Assembly: GCF_000235405.2 (NCBI RefSeq)
Contig: NC_017095.1
Location: 1,575,501-1,639,500 of the forward strand
DNA length: 64,000 nucleotides
Source of the DNA: Fervidobacterium pennivorans DSM 9078
GTDB taxonomy: Bacteria > Thermotogota > Thermotogae > Thermotogales > Fervidobacteriaceae
Direction: 5' to 3'
The position numbers were made by a program, and so were the translations under genes. Below, one piece after another: positions 33,970-43,445 of this stretch (positions within the stretch are counted from its first letter, which is position 1; each line of letters begins with the position of its first letter). The notes under the pieces are model-generated. The model worked only from the letters and a program-made list of their open reading frames with translations. It was not told the origin of the DNA and made no database searches.

Positions 33970-36844
33970 GTTTTAGAAGTGACTATGAGGGATGGAAACG
34001 AGTCCAAGAAATAGCTTTCAATAAGATTTACACTCTGGGTTTTAGAAGTGACTATGAGGGATGGAAACAACTGGCTCGTCAAGGACCATACCTCGATAAT
34101 CAACTTTCCACGAGTTTTAGAAGTGACTATGAGGGATGGAAACTAGAATCCCCTCCTTCATAATCAATAGCCAGTTTTCGTTTTAGAAGTGACTATGAGG
34201 GATGGAAACCACTGTCTTTCATCTCCAAGCCGATGTAGATAGTTTTAGAAGTGACTATGAGGGATGGAAACGTGTAAAATCTGGTGGGATACGTTTTTGA
34301 ACTCTTTCGTTTTAGAAGTGACTATGAGGGATGGAAACAAAAGTTACCGTCTGTGGCTCTACGCCGTACAATCTGTTTTAGAAGTGACTATGAGGGATGG
34401 AAACAGAATCCGTCTACCACTTTTATCTCCGAAACTCTGGTTTTAGAAGTGACTATGAGGGATGGAAACCTTTCACCACTATTTCGATGTACAGTCTCTT
34501 CATAATGTTTTAGAAGTGACTATGAGGGATGGAAACTTACCATACTGTCTCGCCTCAACCCCTACTCTAATTGAGGGTTTTAGAAGTGACTATGAGGGAT
34601 GGAAACCATTCAAATTAATTTGTCAATAGTTTTTTACTTGTTTTTGGTTTTAGAAGTGACTATGAGGGATGGAAACAGCAGAGAGGATAGTGAAAAAAGG
34701 TGCCCTGCATAAGTTTTAGAAGTGACTATGAGGGATGGAAACCAACGTCCGACTCTCGCTTTTCTTCAAAGAAGTACGACTGGTTTTAGAAGTGACTATG
34801 AGGGATGGAAACCCCCTCCTTGAGGATAGTTTTTTCTTTTTTTGAAAAAAGGTTTTAGAAGTGACTATGAGGGATGGAAACCTCAGAAGACTATTCACTT
34901 TTCAAAGGCCCGCCCGTTCGTTTTAGAAGTGACTATGAGGGATGGAAACTAAAATTCGTGTTACCTTTAATTCTCTTTGCCATGTGGTACCGTTTTAGAA
35001 GTGACTATGAGGGATGGAAACCTGATTTGATTGTTGATGTACCGTTGCACTTCTTGCCGGGTTTTAGAAGTGACTATGAGGGATGGAAACTGTTGACCGT
35101 TCACCTTCACTGTAACTTCAAGATACAACGTTTTAGAAGTGACTATGAGGGATGGAAACTCTCATCAAACTCCGCTTGGAAGGGCACATAAGTGTTTTAG
35201 AAGTGACTATGAGGGATGGAAACATTTCACGAATGTCAGCAACGGTTGGCTGTTCTTTGAAGGTGGGTTTTAGAAGTGACTATGAGGGATGGAAACAAAG
35301 AACAGGATGTAAACATCCTTTTCTTCCCATAATACAAAGTTTTAGAAGTGACTATGAGGGATGGAAACCCGCCGCGTGGGGTGTCACCTCCTTCTTCTTT
35401 TTTTGTTTTAGAAGTGACTATGAGGGATGGAAACTAGCGTCAGTAACACGATAGTTGAATAACGGTCTTTTGTTGTTTTAGAAGTGACTATGAGGGATGG
35501 AAACGGCGTCAACCCGAGGACGATGGTGAAGGCGAGCAATAGTTTTAGAAGTGACTATGAGGGATGGAAACCCCAACCCTTCCAAACTTTTACCTTTGAG
35601 CTGTCCTCCAAGTTTTAGAAGTGACTATGAGGGATGGAAACAATCCACTTGACTTGACAAGTACACTTTTGTACTCATCGTTTTAGAAGTGACTATGAGG
35701 GATGGAAACAAAAAAGGCTGGCTTTCGCCAGCCTTCAATCTATCAAAGTTTTAGAAGTGACTATGAGGGATGGAAACCATACGGATAAACTGAAAATCTT
35801 TTGGGGTGCAGCTCTGTTAGTTTTAGAAGTGACTATGAGGGATGGAAACCGTGATCCGGAATATGCACTCTCATTCGCCTAAATGCTTGGTTTTAGAAGT
35901 GACTATGAGGGATGGAAACATAAAAAAAAGGCGACGCTTTACACGTCGCCTTCTTCAGCCTCCAGTTTTAGAAGTGACTATGAGGGATGGAAACAGGCTG
36001 TCCTTACTTTTTAATCCTGACATGATGAGCTTAGGAATGTTTTAGAAGTGACTATGAGGGATGGAAACTGTTGTTTTACTTCTTGTTTTATCTCTTCCTG
36101 TTTTGCTTGTACGTTTTAGAAGTGACTATGAGGGATGGAAACACAGATCGTAAAGTCTTTTCTTGATGTACATAACATACCAGTTTTAGAAGTGACTATG
36201 AGGGATGGAAACCCAACCGTGGATAATTCTCGAAAAAAACGCTGCCGATTGGGGTTTTAGAAGTGACTATGAGGGATGGAAACTTTTATCATCTGTTTTC
36301 GTTGTTTTGAATTTTAGGTATTCAGTTTTAGAAGTGACTATGAGGGATGGAAACTCGTCTAAAAACCACTTTTCACTAACAACTCCCATTGGTACAGTTT
36401 TAGAAGTGACTATGAGGGATGGAAACAAAAACCCCTTCTTTCTTTTTTTTACTCATCATCAATGAGTTTTAGAAGTGACTATGAGGGATGGAAACTCTGT
36501 AACACTCTTTGGTTTAAATCTTACAGCAATCAACAGGTTTTAGAAGTGACTATGAGGGATGGAAACACTTCAAACAGTTCCGCTACATTTTTCGGTTTGA
36601 ATTTAACGTTTTAGAAGTGACTATGAGGGATGGAAACATAATCCTTTTTATAACTTCACTTTTCAACATACCTACCAGGTTTTAGAAGTGACTATGAGGG
36701 ATGGAAACTTCGCTTCAGCGTTTGCTCTGACTGTTGGATTTATTTTTTGGTTTTAGAATTGACTATGAGGGATGGAAACATTATTCCGTCTGGAACTTGC
36801 CCTGTTTGATCGAAGTTTTAGAAGTGACTATGAGGAGTAGAGAC
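33970..36844 (+). CRISPR. CRISPR array 3, 42 repeats and 41 spacers
   Basis: The 30-bp repeat is identical to that of array 1, here on the plus strand (starts 33970, 34039 ... 36750, 36815). Spacers are 32-45 nt. The repeat at 36750 has one change (AGAAG to AGAAT), and the last, at 36815, has a scrambled end (GAGGAGTAGAGAC); both mark the leader-distal side. One spacer (35160-35193) matches the same target as an array 1 spacer, and several others read antisense to ribosome binding sites or terminators. Confidence 0.99.
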
Positions 36845-36905
36845 AATCAACTGAAGCGCTCGTATGCTTAAACGTTATTTCAGCAGAAGGAATAAATAGA
36901 AACAA

Positions 36906-36941
36906 AAAAGACCTCTGCAAATGCAGAGGTGCAATTTTTTT
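36906..36941 (+). terminator. Terminator after CRISPR array 3
   Basis: ACCTCTGC and GCAGAGGT pair around a 4-base loop, followed by GCAATTTTTTTTG. It lies about 65 bp after the last repeat and would end the pre-crRNA. Confidence 0.85.
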
Positions 36942-36971
36942 TGTTCTTGAACTTGAATGTACAGTATTAAA

Positions 36972-37010
36972 TAAAAAACCCCAGTGAGCTTTTGCCCACT
37001 GGGGTTTGTT
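36972..37010 (-). terminator. Terminator of dnaK
   Basis: On the minus strand CCCCAGTGGGC and GCTCACTGGGG form a stem and a T-run follows. It starts 12 bp after the dnaK stop codon. An opposite T-run means it may also stop plus-strand transcripts. Confidence 0.85.
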
Positions 37011-37021
37011 TTTATTGTTTA

Positions 37022-38815
37022 TTACATCTGCTCGCTTGTGTTTGTTCCACCTTGAGCTTGTTGTTTGTAGAGGTATTCGCCTATTTTCATGCTTTCTCTT
37101 TGCAAGTCGTCGAATAGTATCTTGACTTTTGCGATGTCGTCTCTGTTGATTGCATCTCTCAAGTCCCTAATGATTTCCTCTAACCTGTTCTTTGTATCTG
37201 CCGGTATCTTGTCGCCGTTTTCTTTGAGTACTTTTTCGATGTGGTAAGCAAGGTCGTCTGCTTTGTTCTTTAGTTCGACCTCTTCGCGTTTTCTTCTGTC
37301 TTGTTCTTCATACATTTGCGCTTCTCTAATCATTCTTTCGATATCTTCGCTGCTCAGTTGATGTCTACCTGTGACAACCATGGATTGTTCTTTTCCTGTG
37401 CCAAGGTCTTTTGCTGAGACGTGAACTATACCGTCAGCGTCGATGTCGAACGTAACTTCGATTTGAGGCACTCCTCTTGGTGCCGGTGGAATACCTACAA
37501 GCTGGAAGCTACCAAGGAATATGTTATCTCTTGCCATTGCACGTTCACCTTGATAGACTCTTACTTCAACACTTGTTTGACCATCTTCAGCTGTTGTGAA
37601 TATTTTGCTCTTTCTAACGGGAATCGTTGTGTTCCTTGGAATTATTGGTTCCATCAATCCACCCTTGACTTCAACACCGAGTGTGAGTGGTGTAACGTCT
37701 ACAAGTACTACGTCTTTGTCTTTTGCACCTTCAGTTCCTGCCAAAATTGCCGCTTGGATTGCCGCACCGATTGCAACAGCCTCGTCTGGGTTCACACTCT
37801 TGTTCGGTTCTTTTCCGAAAATTTCCTTGATGAACCTCTGCACCATCGGAACTCTTGTCATACCACCAACAAGAATGATTTCATCGATGTCCTGCGGTGA
37901 GAGTTTTGCATCGTTTAGTGCTCTTTCAATTGGTTCTCTTGTTTTTTCAACAAGGTCTCTTGTGAGTGATTCGAACATCGCTCTTGTAAGTTTCATTTCT
38001 AAGTGCAGTGGACCTTCAGCTGTAGCTGTTATATATGGCAAGCTTATGTCCGTCTCAAGTTTTGTAGACAATTCTATCTTTGCTTTTTCTGCAGCATCTC
38101 TGATTCTTTGGAGTGCTTGTTTGTCGTTTCTTAGGTCTACGCCATGTTGTTTTTTGAATTCGTCGATAATGTAGTCCATTATTCTTTGGTCGAAGTCGTC
38201 ACCACCAAGATGGTTGTTACCACTTGTCGCGATAACTTGAATGACTCCTCCACCTATCTCAAGTATGGAGACGTCAAATGTTCCACCACCAAGGTCGTAG
38301 ACAAGGACTTTTCTTTCGCCTTCCATTTTGTCAAGGCCGTAAGCCAATGCAGCAGCTGTTGGCTCGTTAATTATCCTGAGCACCTCAAGTCCAGCTATGA
38401 TACCAGCCTCTTTTGTAGCTTGTCGTTGAGCGTCGTTGAAGTAAGCTGGACAAGTAATAACTGCCTTTTTAATTTCACCACCGAGATATTCTTCTGCATC
38501 TTTTTTGAGTTTCTTGAGTATGAGCGCACTGATTTCTTGAGGGGTGTACTCCTTGTCATCGATCCTCACCTTGTAGTCCGTTCCCATTTTTCTTTTAATG
38601 GATTTTATGGTCCTTTCTGAGTTCAAAATAAGCTGACGTTTTGCTGGTTCACCAACAATGATTTCTCCGGTTTTCGTAAACGAGACTATAGACGGTGTTG
38701 TACGACTTCCCTCTGCGTTTGGAATGACCTCGATTGTTCCATCCGGTTTCATCCAAGCGATAACTGAGTTGGTCGTACCAAGGTCAATTCCAACAACAAA
38801 CTCTTTTTTCGCCAT
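37022..38815 (-). CDS. dnaK: Chaperone DnaK (Hsp70)
   Basis: DnaK is the ATP-dependent cytoplasmic chaperone. The product (597 aa) has the full set of signatures: [14 protein letters not shown] (residues 8-21), the second signature [16 protein letters not shown], the third [14 protein letters not shown], and the substrate domain with a helical lid and a Gln/Gly-rich tail. The length is normal for the Thermotogota. The ATG at 38815 has GGAGGTGG six bases upstream. A CIRCE operator lies upstream. No grpE or dnaJ is adjacent. Confidence 0.98.
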   Translation of the reverse strand: MAKKEFVVGIDLGTTNSVIAWMKPDGTIEVIPNAEGSRTTPSIVSFTKTGEIIVGEPAKRQLILNSERTIKSIKRKMGTDYKVRIDDKEYTPQEISALILKKLKKDAEEYLGGEIKKAVITCPAYFNDAQRQATKEAGIIAGLEVLRIINEPTAAALAYGLDKMEGERKVLVYDLGGGTFDVSILEIGGGVIQVIATSGNNHLGGDDFDQRIMDYIIDEFKKQHGVDLRNDKQALQRIRDAAEKAKIELSTKLETDISLPYITATAEGPLHLEMKLTRAMFESLTRDLVEKTREPIERALNDAKLSPQDIDEIILVGGMTRVPMVQRFIKEIFGKEPNKSVNPDEAVAIGAAIQAAILAGTEGAKDKDVVLVDVTPLTLGVEVKGGLMEPIIPRNTTIPVRKSKIFTTAEDGQTSVEVRVYQGERAMARDNIFLGSFQLVGIPPAPRGVPQIEVTFDIDADGIVHVSAKDLGTGKEQSMVVTGRHQLSSEDIERMIREAQMYEEQDRRKREEVELKNKADDLAYHIEKVLKENGDKIPADTKNRLEEIIRDLRDAINRDDIAKVKILFDDLQRESMKIGEYLYKQQAQGGTNTSEQM

Positions 38816-38872
38816 ATATATCCACCTCCGTAAGATTTTTGTTTTTTTGTTTGCCGAATATATTCTACCAAA

Positions 38873-38899
38873 TTAGCACTCTTTTGTCAAGAGTGATAA
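38873..38899 (-). promoter_or_regulatory. CIRCE operator upstream of dnaK
   Basis: TTAGCACTC, nine bases, GAGTGATAA: this is the CIRCE inverted repeat with one mismatch in the right arm (consensus GAGTGCTAA). It lies about 60 bp before the dnaK start codon. HrcA is the known repressor of CIRCE, so heat-shock control is expected. Confidence 0.9.
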
Positions 38900-38968
38900 T
38901 TAAAATTTTTAAAAAATTTTGGGGGTGACAGTACTAACCGAAATACAAATGCGACATGGTGTTAGGAT

Positions 38969-39730
38969 TTATCCTATGTAGAATACTTTGTCTATCCTAT
39001 TCAGCCAACCGTTTAAGTACTTGGGATTTTTGATACCAATGCGTTTGGCATGGTCTCTAAAGGTGAGTCTTAGTTTTTCGATAATTTTGGGAAAATCTGG
39101 GTCAGAATCACGTAATGTGATGAGCTTTTCCTTTGGAGTCACAGAATAGGCTATTGAGAAGGCTTTGTTACCGAATAGCACACACATGTGCATCAAAGCC
39201 ACTTGCAGTCTTACACTTTGATATTTGTAAAGACCGTTGGGAAGGTAATAGCGAATGTATAAGATATTGAATGCGTCTTGCCTTGTAATATGGAAAACAT
39301 CGATATCAGGGTTGTATTTAGAAGATATCCCATATCTTGTGAATCCTCCTGTTTCATCAAAAGTTAATGCTTCTCCTTCGTAGTCAACGACGCTGTAAAT
39401 AACGTATTCAACAGTTCTGTCTCTTGCTAATGCCTGCCTTAGGCTTTTTAATTCTTCTTTCATTTGATTGTACCTCTCAATTAGTGTTACTGTGTCTTTT
39501 TGAGTGTCCGTCTCAAGCTCAATGTAAGCTTCTTCGACAAAACCTGTTGACTCTGTATTATGTTCAAGCGATGCAAAGTAAGGCTCACGTATGTCTACCC
39601 GGACATTTTGCGCTTGAGCCTGCGGCGTTTTGCTGTTTAATAACATACCTAAAACTGAAAAGATTATTAAGGAACTTCCAATAATGATGAAATAAAAAAG
39701 GATATTCTCAAGCTTTTTTAGGTTGAGCAA
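38969..39730 (-). CDS. Membrane-anchored lysozyme-like protein (GH108-like)
   Basis: The product (253 aa) has one N-terminal membrane segment (ILFYFIIIGSSLIIFSVLGML) and a coiled-coil-like stretch (about residues 75-105). Its C-terminal domain has a GH108-type pattern: an acidic residue pair in VDYEGEAL, then TGGFTRYGIS, ITRQDAFNILYIRYY, and GWLNRIDK at the end. GH108 proteins are phage-type lysozymes cutting peptidoglycan. The expected EGG is changed to EGEAL, so activity is uncertain. The start is TTG at 39730 with GGAGG about eight bases upstream. Confidence 0.6.
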   Translation of the reverse strand: MLNLKKLENILFYFIIIGSSLIIFSVLGMLLNSKTPQAQAQNVRVDIREPYFASLEHNTESTGFVEEAYIELETDTQKDTVTLIERYNQMKEELKSLRQALARDRTVEYVIYSVVDYEGEALTFDETGGFTRYGISSKYNPDIDVFHITRQDAFNILYIRYYLPNGLYKYQSVRLQVALMHMCVLFGNKAFSIAYSVTPKEKLITLRDSDPDFPKIIEKLRLTFRDHAKRIGIKNPKYLNGWLNRIDKVFYIG

Positions 39731-39776
39731 CTTTCCGCCTCCGTTTTTCCAAAACTTACAAAGTGAATTATATCAT

Positions 39777-40076
39777 ATGGTCCTATCAAATGATTTTCAA
39801 CCTATATTTTCCAATTTGAACGAAGCAACAAAGATTGCGGTCGTCTTAGCTTTGGTTTTCATCGTGCTATCATGCGTCCCAGTAACGTCACCTAGCACAG
39901 CAAAAGAAGTTGTTATCCAAATATCTAGACACGGGCATCTCACAAATGCTCACTTAGTATATACCAAAGATGGTTTGATAGGTCTTCCGTTTTATGTTGC
40001 CTCAAACAAAAGTGTTAAGGAGTTGTTCATTCCAACAGATGGAACGAAGATGCTAACGTTTGAATTCTTCTTCTAA
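39777..40076 (+). CDS. Possible small lipoprotein
   Basis: A frame of about 99 codons with a hydrophobic stretch ending in a lipobox-like FIVLSC at about residues 31-36. A short mature part follows with a lone beta-type pattern (AKEVVIQISRHGH). It ends just before a strong terminator, which supports it as a transcribed gene. No good ribosome site precedes the ATG at 39777, and a TTG at 39816 would leave a shorter signal. I do not recognise a family. Confidence 0.45.
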   Translation: MVLSNDFQPIFSNLNEATKIAVVLALVFIVLSCVPVTSPSTAKEVVIQISRHGHLTNAHLVYTKDGLIGLPFYVASNKSVKELFIPTDGTKMLTFEFFF

Positions 40077-40083
40077 AAAAATA

Positions 40084-40117
40084 CGAAAGCGGCAGTCCAA
40101 GATGGCTGCCGCTTTTT
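40084..40117 (+). terminator. Bidirectional terminator
   Basis: AAGCGGCAG and CTGCCGCTT pair (one mismatch region inside) with T-runs on both sides. It serves the small lipoprotein frame on the plus strand and the aminotransferase gene on the minus strand, whose stop codon is 23 bp away. Confidence 0.85.
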
Positions 40118-40139
40118 TGTTTTTTACTATTAATCTTAT

Positions 40140-41339
40140 TTATTTTCTTGAGTTATACACTTTTATTCCTTCACCAAGGATTTTAACCGCATCGGCGAGT
40201 TTGTCAGCTTCAAGAACGTATGCTATTCGAATTTCACTCATTCCGGCGCCAGGTGTTGCATAAAATCCACTCAGTGGGGAGACCATCGTTGTTTTGCCAT
40301 CAACGTTGAATTCTTTGAGCATCCAAATGATGAAATCTTCCGCATTTTCAACAGGAAGTTTGGCTGATAGGTAGAATGCGCCTTCCGGTTTGTGGACTAC
40401 AACACCAGGTATTTCTTTGAGAGATTCGTAGGTTGCATCTCTTCTTTTTTGGTATTCATCACGCACGGAGTTTGTGTAGTCTTCTCCAAGTGTGAGTAGC
40501 CCAATTGCTCCAAATTGTGTTGTTTCAGCAGGACAAAGTCTTGCTTGTGCAAATTTGAGTGCGTTTTTGTAGAATTCTTTGTTCTTTGTAACAAATGTGC
40601 CTATTCTTGCACCACAGGCGCTGTATCGTTTTGAGATGCTATCGACCATGATGACTTGTTGTTCGATACCTTCGAAGTGGAATATAGAGATGTGTTTTCT
40701 ACCATCGAATGTGAATTCTCTGTAGACTTCATCAGAGATTATCACAAGATCGTGCTTTTTGGCAAATTCTACGATTGTTTTCATTTCTTCGTAGGTGTAG
40801 ACAGTTCCTGTTGGGTTTGATGGGTTAGAAAAGAGTATCGCTTTTGTTTTTGGACTGACGACTTTTTCAAATTCGCTCATTGGTGGCAGTCTGTAGCCAT
40901 CTTCAGGATGAGCTGTAACTGGAACGAGTTTTACGTTCAGGTATGAAGCAAATCCAAGGTAGTTTGCATAGAATGGTTCGATGGTTACAACCTCATCGCC
41001 AGGGTCACAAACAACGCCAAGTGCAAACATTATGGCTTCACTACCGCCATTGGTTACCATAATCTCGTCAGCTGTTACGTGTATGTTGTGTCGTTCGTAG
41101 TATTTAGAAAATGCTTCCCTTAGTTCCAAAAGACCTTGGGAGTGTGTATAAGCAACAACTTCTGGTTTGTATTTTTCTATATACTCGTACCAGACCTTTG
41201 GTGTCTTGATATCTGGCTGACCTATGTTAAGGTAATAAATCTGTATTCCCCTCTTTTTTGCCTCGTCAGCATAGGGAACTAATCTTCTTATGGGACTTGC
41301 CGGGGTTTCAAGTGCTCTTTTGGATATTTTTGAAACCAT
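40140..41339 (-). CDS. PLP-dependent aminotransferase, class I/II
   Basis: The product (399 aa) is a fold-type I aminotransferase of the aspartate/aromatic group. It has YYLNIGQPD near residue 38, TNGGSEAIMF (PLP phosphate region), SNPSNPTGTVY, ISDEVYREF, and the PLP lysine in SISKRYSACGARIG. The C-terminal Arg that binds the substrate carboxylate is in EIRIAYV. Its amino acid substrate cannot be read from the sequence. The ATG at 41339 has AGGAGG eight bases upstream. The gene follows yigZ by 21 bp and may share its transcript. Confidence 0.9.
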   Translation of the reverse strand: MVSKISKRALETPASPIRRLVPYADEAKKRGIQIYYLNIGQPDIKTPKVWYEYIEKYKPEVVAYTHSQGLLELREAFSKYYERHNIHVTADEIMVTNGGSEAIMFALGVVCDPGDEVVTIEPFYANYLGFASYLNVKLVPVTAHPEDGYRLPPMSEFEKVVSPKTKAILFSNPSNPTGTVYTYEEMKTIVEFAKKHDLVIISDEVYREFTFDGRKHISIFHFEGIEQQVIMVDSISKRYSACGARIGTFVTKNKEFYKNALKFAQARLCPAETTQFGAIGLLTLGEDYTNSVRDEYQKRRDATYESLKEIPGVVVHKPEGAFYLSAKLPVENAEDFIIWMLKEFNVDGKTTMVSPLSGFYATPGAGMSEIRIAYVLEADKLADAVKILGEGIKVYNSRK

Positions 41340-41360
41340 GTACAATTCCTCCTTATCTTA

Positions 41361-41963
41361 TTATACGTATACCAATTGAGTGTCTACAACCTCTGGCATG
41401 TCCAATGGCTCGGAATGTATCAGTTCAATTAAAGCATATTCTTCGGTATACGAAATATCAAGTATGTTAACCCCTATATAGCTCAGTTGTTGCATTTTTT
41501 TACCGTACGAAAGGAAATCAATCTTTAATTTTTGCTTGTATACTCTTTTTTTCTCAATTATGCGTCCTTCACTCTGCGCTTTCTCTATTGCAATCTCAAC
41601 TGCTTTAGAGTATGCATCTATCAGCCCTCTGACCCCAAGCTTTACTCCTCCGAAGTATCTAGTAACAACAACCACTACATTGAGCAGTTGATGTTTCCTG
41701 AGAGTGTTCAGCATAGGGAGTCCGGCCGTTCCTGAAGGCTCACCAGCATCGGAGGAAAATTCAAGAATGTTGCCACTGTAAATGACCCGGTAAGCTGGGC
41801 AGTTGTGGGTAGCATCTTGGTATTTTTTGTTTATTTCGCTAATAAAAGCTTTGGCTTCTTCTTCTGTTTGAACTCCTTTAAGTGTGGTGATGAATATAGA
41901 ACGCTCTATGTTTAACTTTGTTTCTATTGTTCCTTCAATAGTTCGGAATCTTTCAATCTCCAT
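41361..41963 (-). CDS. yigZ: YigZ/IMPACT family protein
   Basis: The product (200 aa) has the IMPACT domain: SIFITTLKGVQTEEEAKAF, the THNCPAYRV segment, EPSGTAGLPML, and VVVTRYFGGVKLGVRGLI, followed by a C-terminal ferredoxin-like DUF1949-type domain. Its role in bacteria is not well defined (translation-related or a regulator). The ATG at 41963 overlaps the end of the phosphoesterase gene by 40 bases. Confidence 0.92.
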   Translation of the reverse strand: MEIERFRTIEGTIETKLNIERSIFITTLKGVQTEEEAKAFISEINKKYQDATHNCPAYRVIYSGNILEFSSDAGEPSGTAGLPMLNTLRKHQLLNVVVVVTRYFGGVKLGVRGLIDAYSKAVEIAIEKAQSEGRIIEKKRVYKQKLKIDFLSYGKKMQQLSYIGVNILDISYTEEYALIELIHSEPLDMPEVVDTQLVYV

Positions 41964-42526
41964 TTTGTTTCAATGTACACCTGCCCATTGTCAAGGTTGT
42001 AGAAATTTGCTAAGAGCGTTTCTTCATCTACTTCAATTACCAAAACACTTCTCGGAGTGTTGTTTTTTGGGAGCGATGTGCTTCCCGGGTTCAACACATA
42101 TTTTCCGCTTATTTCCTCTATTTTTGAAACATGCGTGTGACCGTGAACAATGAACTGAGCTTTTGTATCCCTTGCAAATTCTTCGATGTTGTTCTCTTCA
42201 AAGATTTCACCATGGACAAGAATGAAGGAGAAATCGCCGAAGTATTCCATAGAAATTTTCGGCATTTCAGGTATTTCTAATACTTTCAAATCAACATCTG
42301 CGTCACAGTTCCCACGTATATAGTTAATTCGATACTTTTTGAGCTTTTCGACCAATTCTTTTGGGTTGTACCCTTCCGGAAGAGGGTTCCTTGGACCGTG
42401 GTAAAGAATGTCGCCAAGGTGAAAAATACTTGTGAAAGAAGACAAATCAAATAGCTTTTCTAAATCTTCCCACGCTTTTACAGAACCATGTGTATCGCTT
42501 AATATCAATACTTTAACGCGTCCCAT
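41924..42526 (-). CDS. YfcE-type metallophosphoesterase
   Basis: The product (200 aa) has the metallophosphoesterase signature: LILSDTHGS (residues 6-14), FHLGDILYHGPRN, IRGNCDADVD, ILVHGE and FIVHGHTHV. These are the metal ligands of the YfcE/MJ0936 family of small phosphodiesterases. The substrate is unknown. The ATG at 42526 has AGGAGG eight bases upstream; longer frames upstream lack a site and overlap rpoN. It starts 4 bp after the rpoN stop codon, so they are likely co-transcribed. Confidence 0.9.
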   Translation of the reverse strand: MGRVKVLILSDTHGSVKAWEDLEKLFDLSSFTSIFHLGDILYHGPRNPLPEGYNPKELVEKLKKYRINYIRGNCDADVDLKVLEIPEMPKISMEYFGDFSFILVHGEIFEENNIEEFARDTKAQFIVHGHTHVSKIEEISGKYVLNPGSTSLPKNNTPRSVLVIEVDEETLLANFYNLDNGQVYIETKWRLKDSELLKEQ

Positions 42527-42530
42527 ACCT

Positions 42531-43445
42531 TCATCCTCCTGTGCTAGGTGTTGTTTTATCATTTTGATTATTTTGTAAAATTTCCAACATTCTTCTGTAT
42601 TTATTAACCGTTCTGCGCGATATTTGGATACCTGCTGATTTGAGTACAAGTGTAATGTGGGCATCTGTCAATTCACTGTCCAATTTGAGTAGTTTTTCGA
42701 TTTCTTGCAGCACGATTTTTTTGTTGAGTATTCTTCCAAAAAAGAACCTTAGTGGAAGAATCCCTAGTGGTGTGCTAACGTGTTTATTTCTAACAGCTCT
42801 ACTAATGGTCGAAACATGCACCCCTAAGAGTCTTGCCATGTATCTCATGGTAAATATCTGAGGGTATTTTCTGTAGCCTCTGAGAAAGTATTCATTTACC
42901 TTACGTATTTCTTCGCAAATTCTAAAGAGTGTTTCTTCTCTCATTTGTAACGCTTTAGCTATTATTGGGTCCTTTACTTCTATCTTTCGAACTTCTACCT
43001 TTTCTGGGGTCATTATTATATCCGGTTCGATGTACATGAGATTTTCATTAACTGTGTTTTGCTGAATCTCTTCCGCAAATTCTGTGAAAATTAGGTCAAT
43101 AAGTTCTTTGGCTTGCTGAACTTGGATATTAAATTTTTCTGCCAGTTCCAAAGGTGTAATCCTTAGTTTTCCTGAACTGTCGATGTTGTAGATTATGTAT
43201 TCAGCTACTTTCTCTTCTTGGTCGGTTAGTCCAAGGTATGGCAATAACTTAACTAAGACCCCGTGGAGGTCTTCAGAATATGGATGGTATGTGTCGTCTA
43301 TTTCAACCACAGGCAAGTATTTCTCACGCAAGATGTGATACGGTAGCTCAAGTATGTTAAGATAGAACCTCTCCGTTTTTGTGAGTAATAGCTTTTGTTC
43401 TAACCTTGGAGTTTGAGAGTTGTTATTTCTTTTGCTATTTGGCAT
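42531..43445 (-). CDS. rpoN: RNA polymerase sigma-54 factor
   Basis: The product (304 aa) is shorter than typical RpoN. It has region I-like residues (LEQKLLLTKTERFYLNILELP), the core-binding region, the HTH (MRYMARLLGVHVSTISRAVRNKHV), and the RpoN box near the end (RRTVNKYRRML), which reads the -24 element. The short acidic region II seen in proteobacteria is missing, as in other small RpoN proteins. The ATG at 43445 has GAGG five bases upstream and overlaps psuG by 46 bases. Confidence 0.93.
   Translation of the reverse strand: MPNSKRNNNSQTPRLEQKLLLTKTERFYLNILELPYHILREKYLPVVEIDDTYHPYSEDLHGVLVKLLPYLGLTDQEEKVAEYIIYNIDSSGKLRITPLELAEKFNIQVQQAKELIDLIFTEFAEEIQQNTVNENLMYIEPDIIMTPEKVEVRKIEVKDPIIAKALQMREETLFRICEEIRKVNEYFLRGYRKYPQIFTMRYMARLLGVHVSTISRAVRNKHVSTPLGILPLRFFFGRILNKKIVLQEIEKLLKLDSELTDAHITLVLKSAGIQISRRTVNKYRRMLEILQNNQNDKTTPSTGG

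Noticed and set aside
37421-38876. Plus-strand frames of 159-192 codons opposite dnaK
   Set aside because: They are antisense shadows of dnaK with no ribosome sites.
41924-42664. Longer start for the phosphoesterase, overlapping rpoN
   Set aside because: The metal-binding motif begins at the internal ATG at 42526, which has AGGAGG; the extra 46 residues read as rpoN antiframe sequence.
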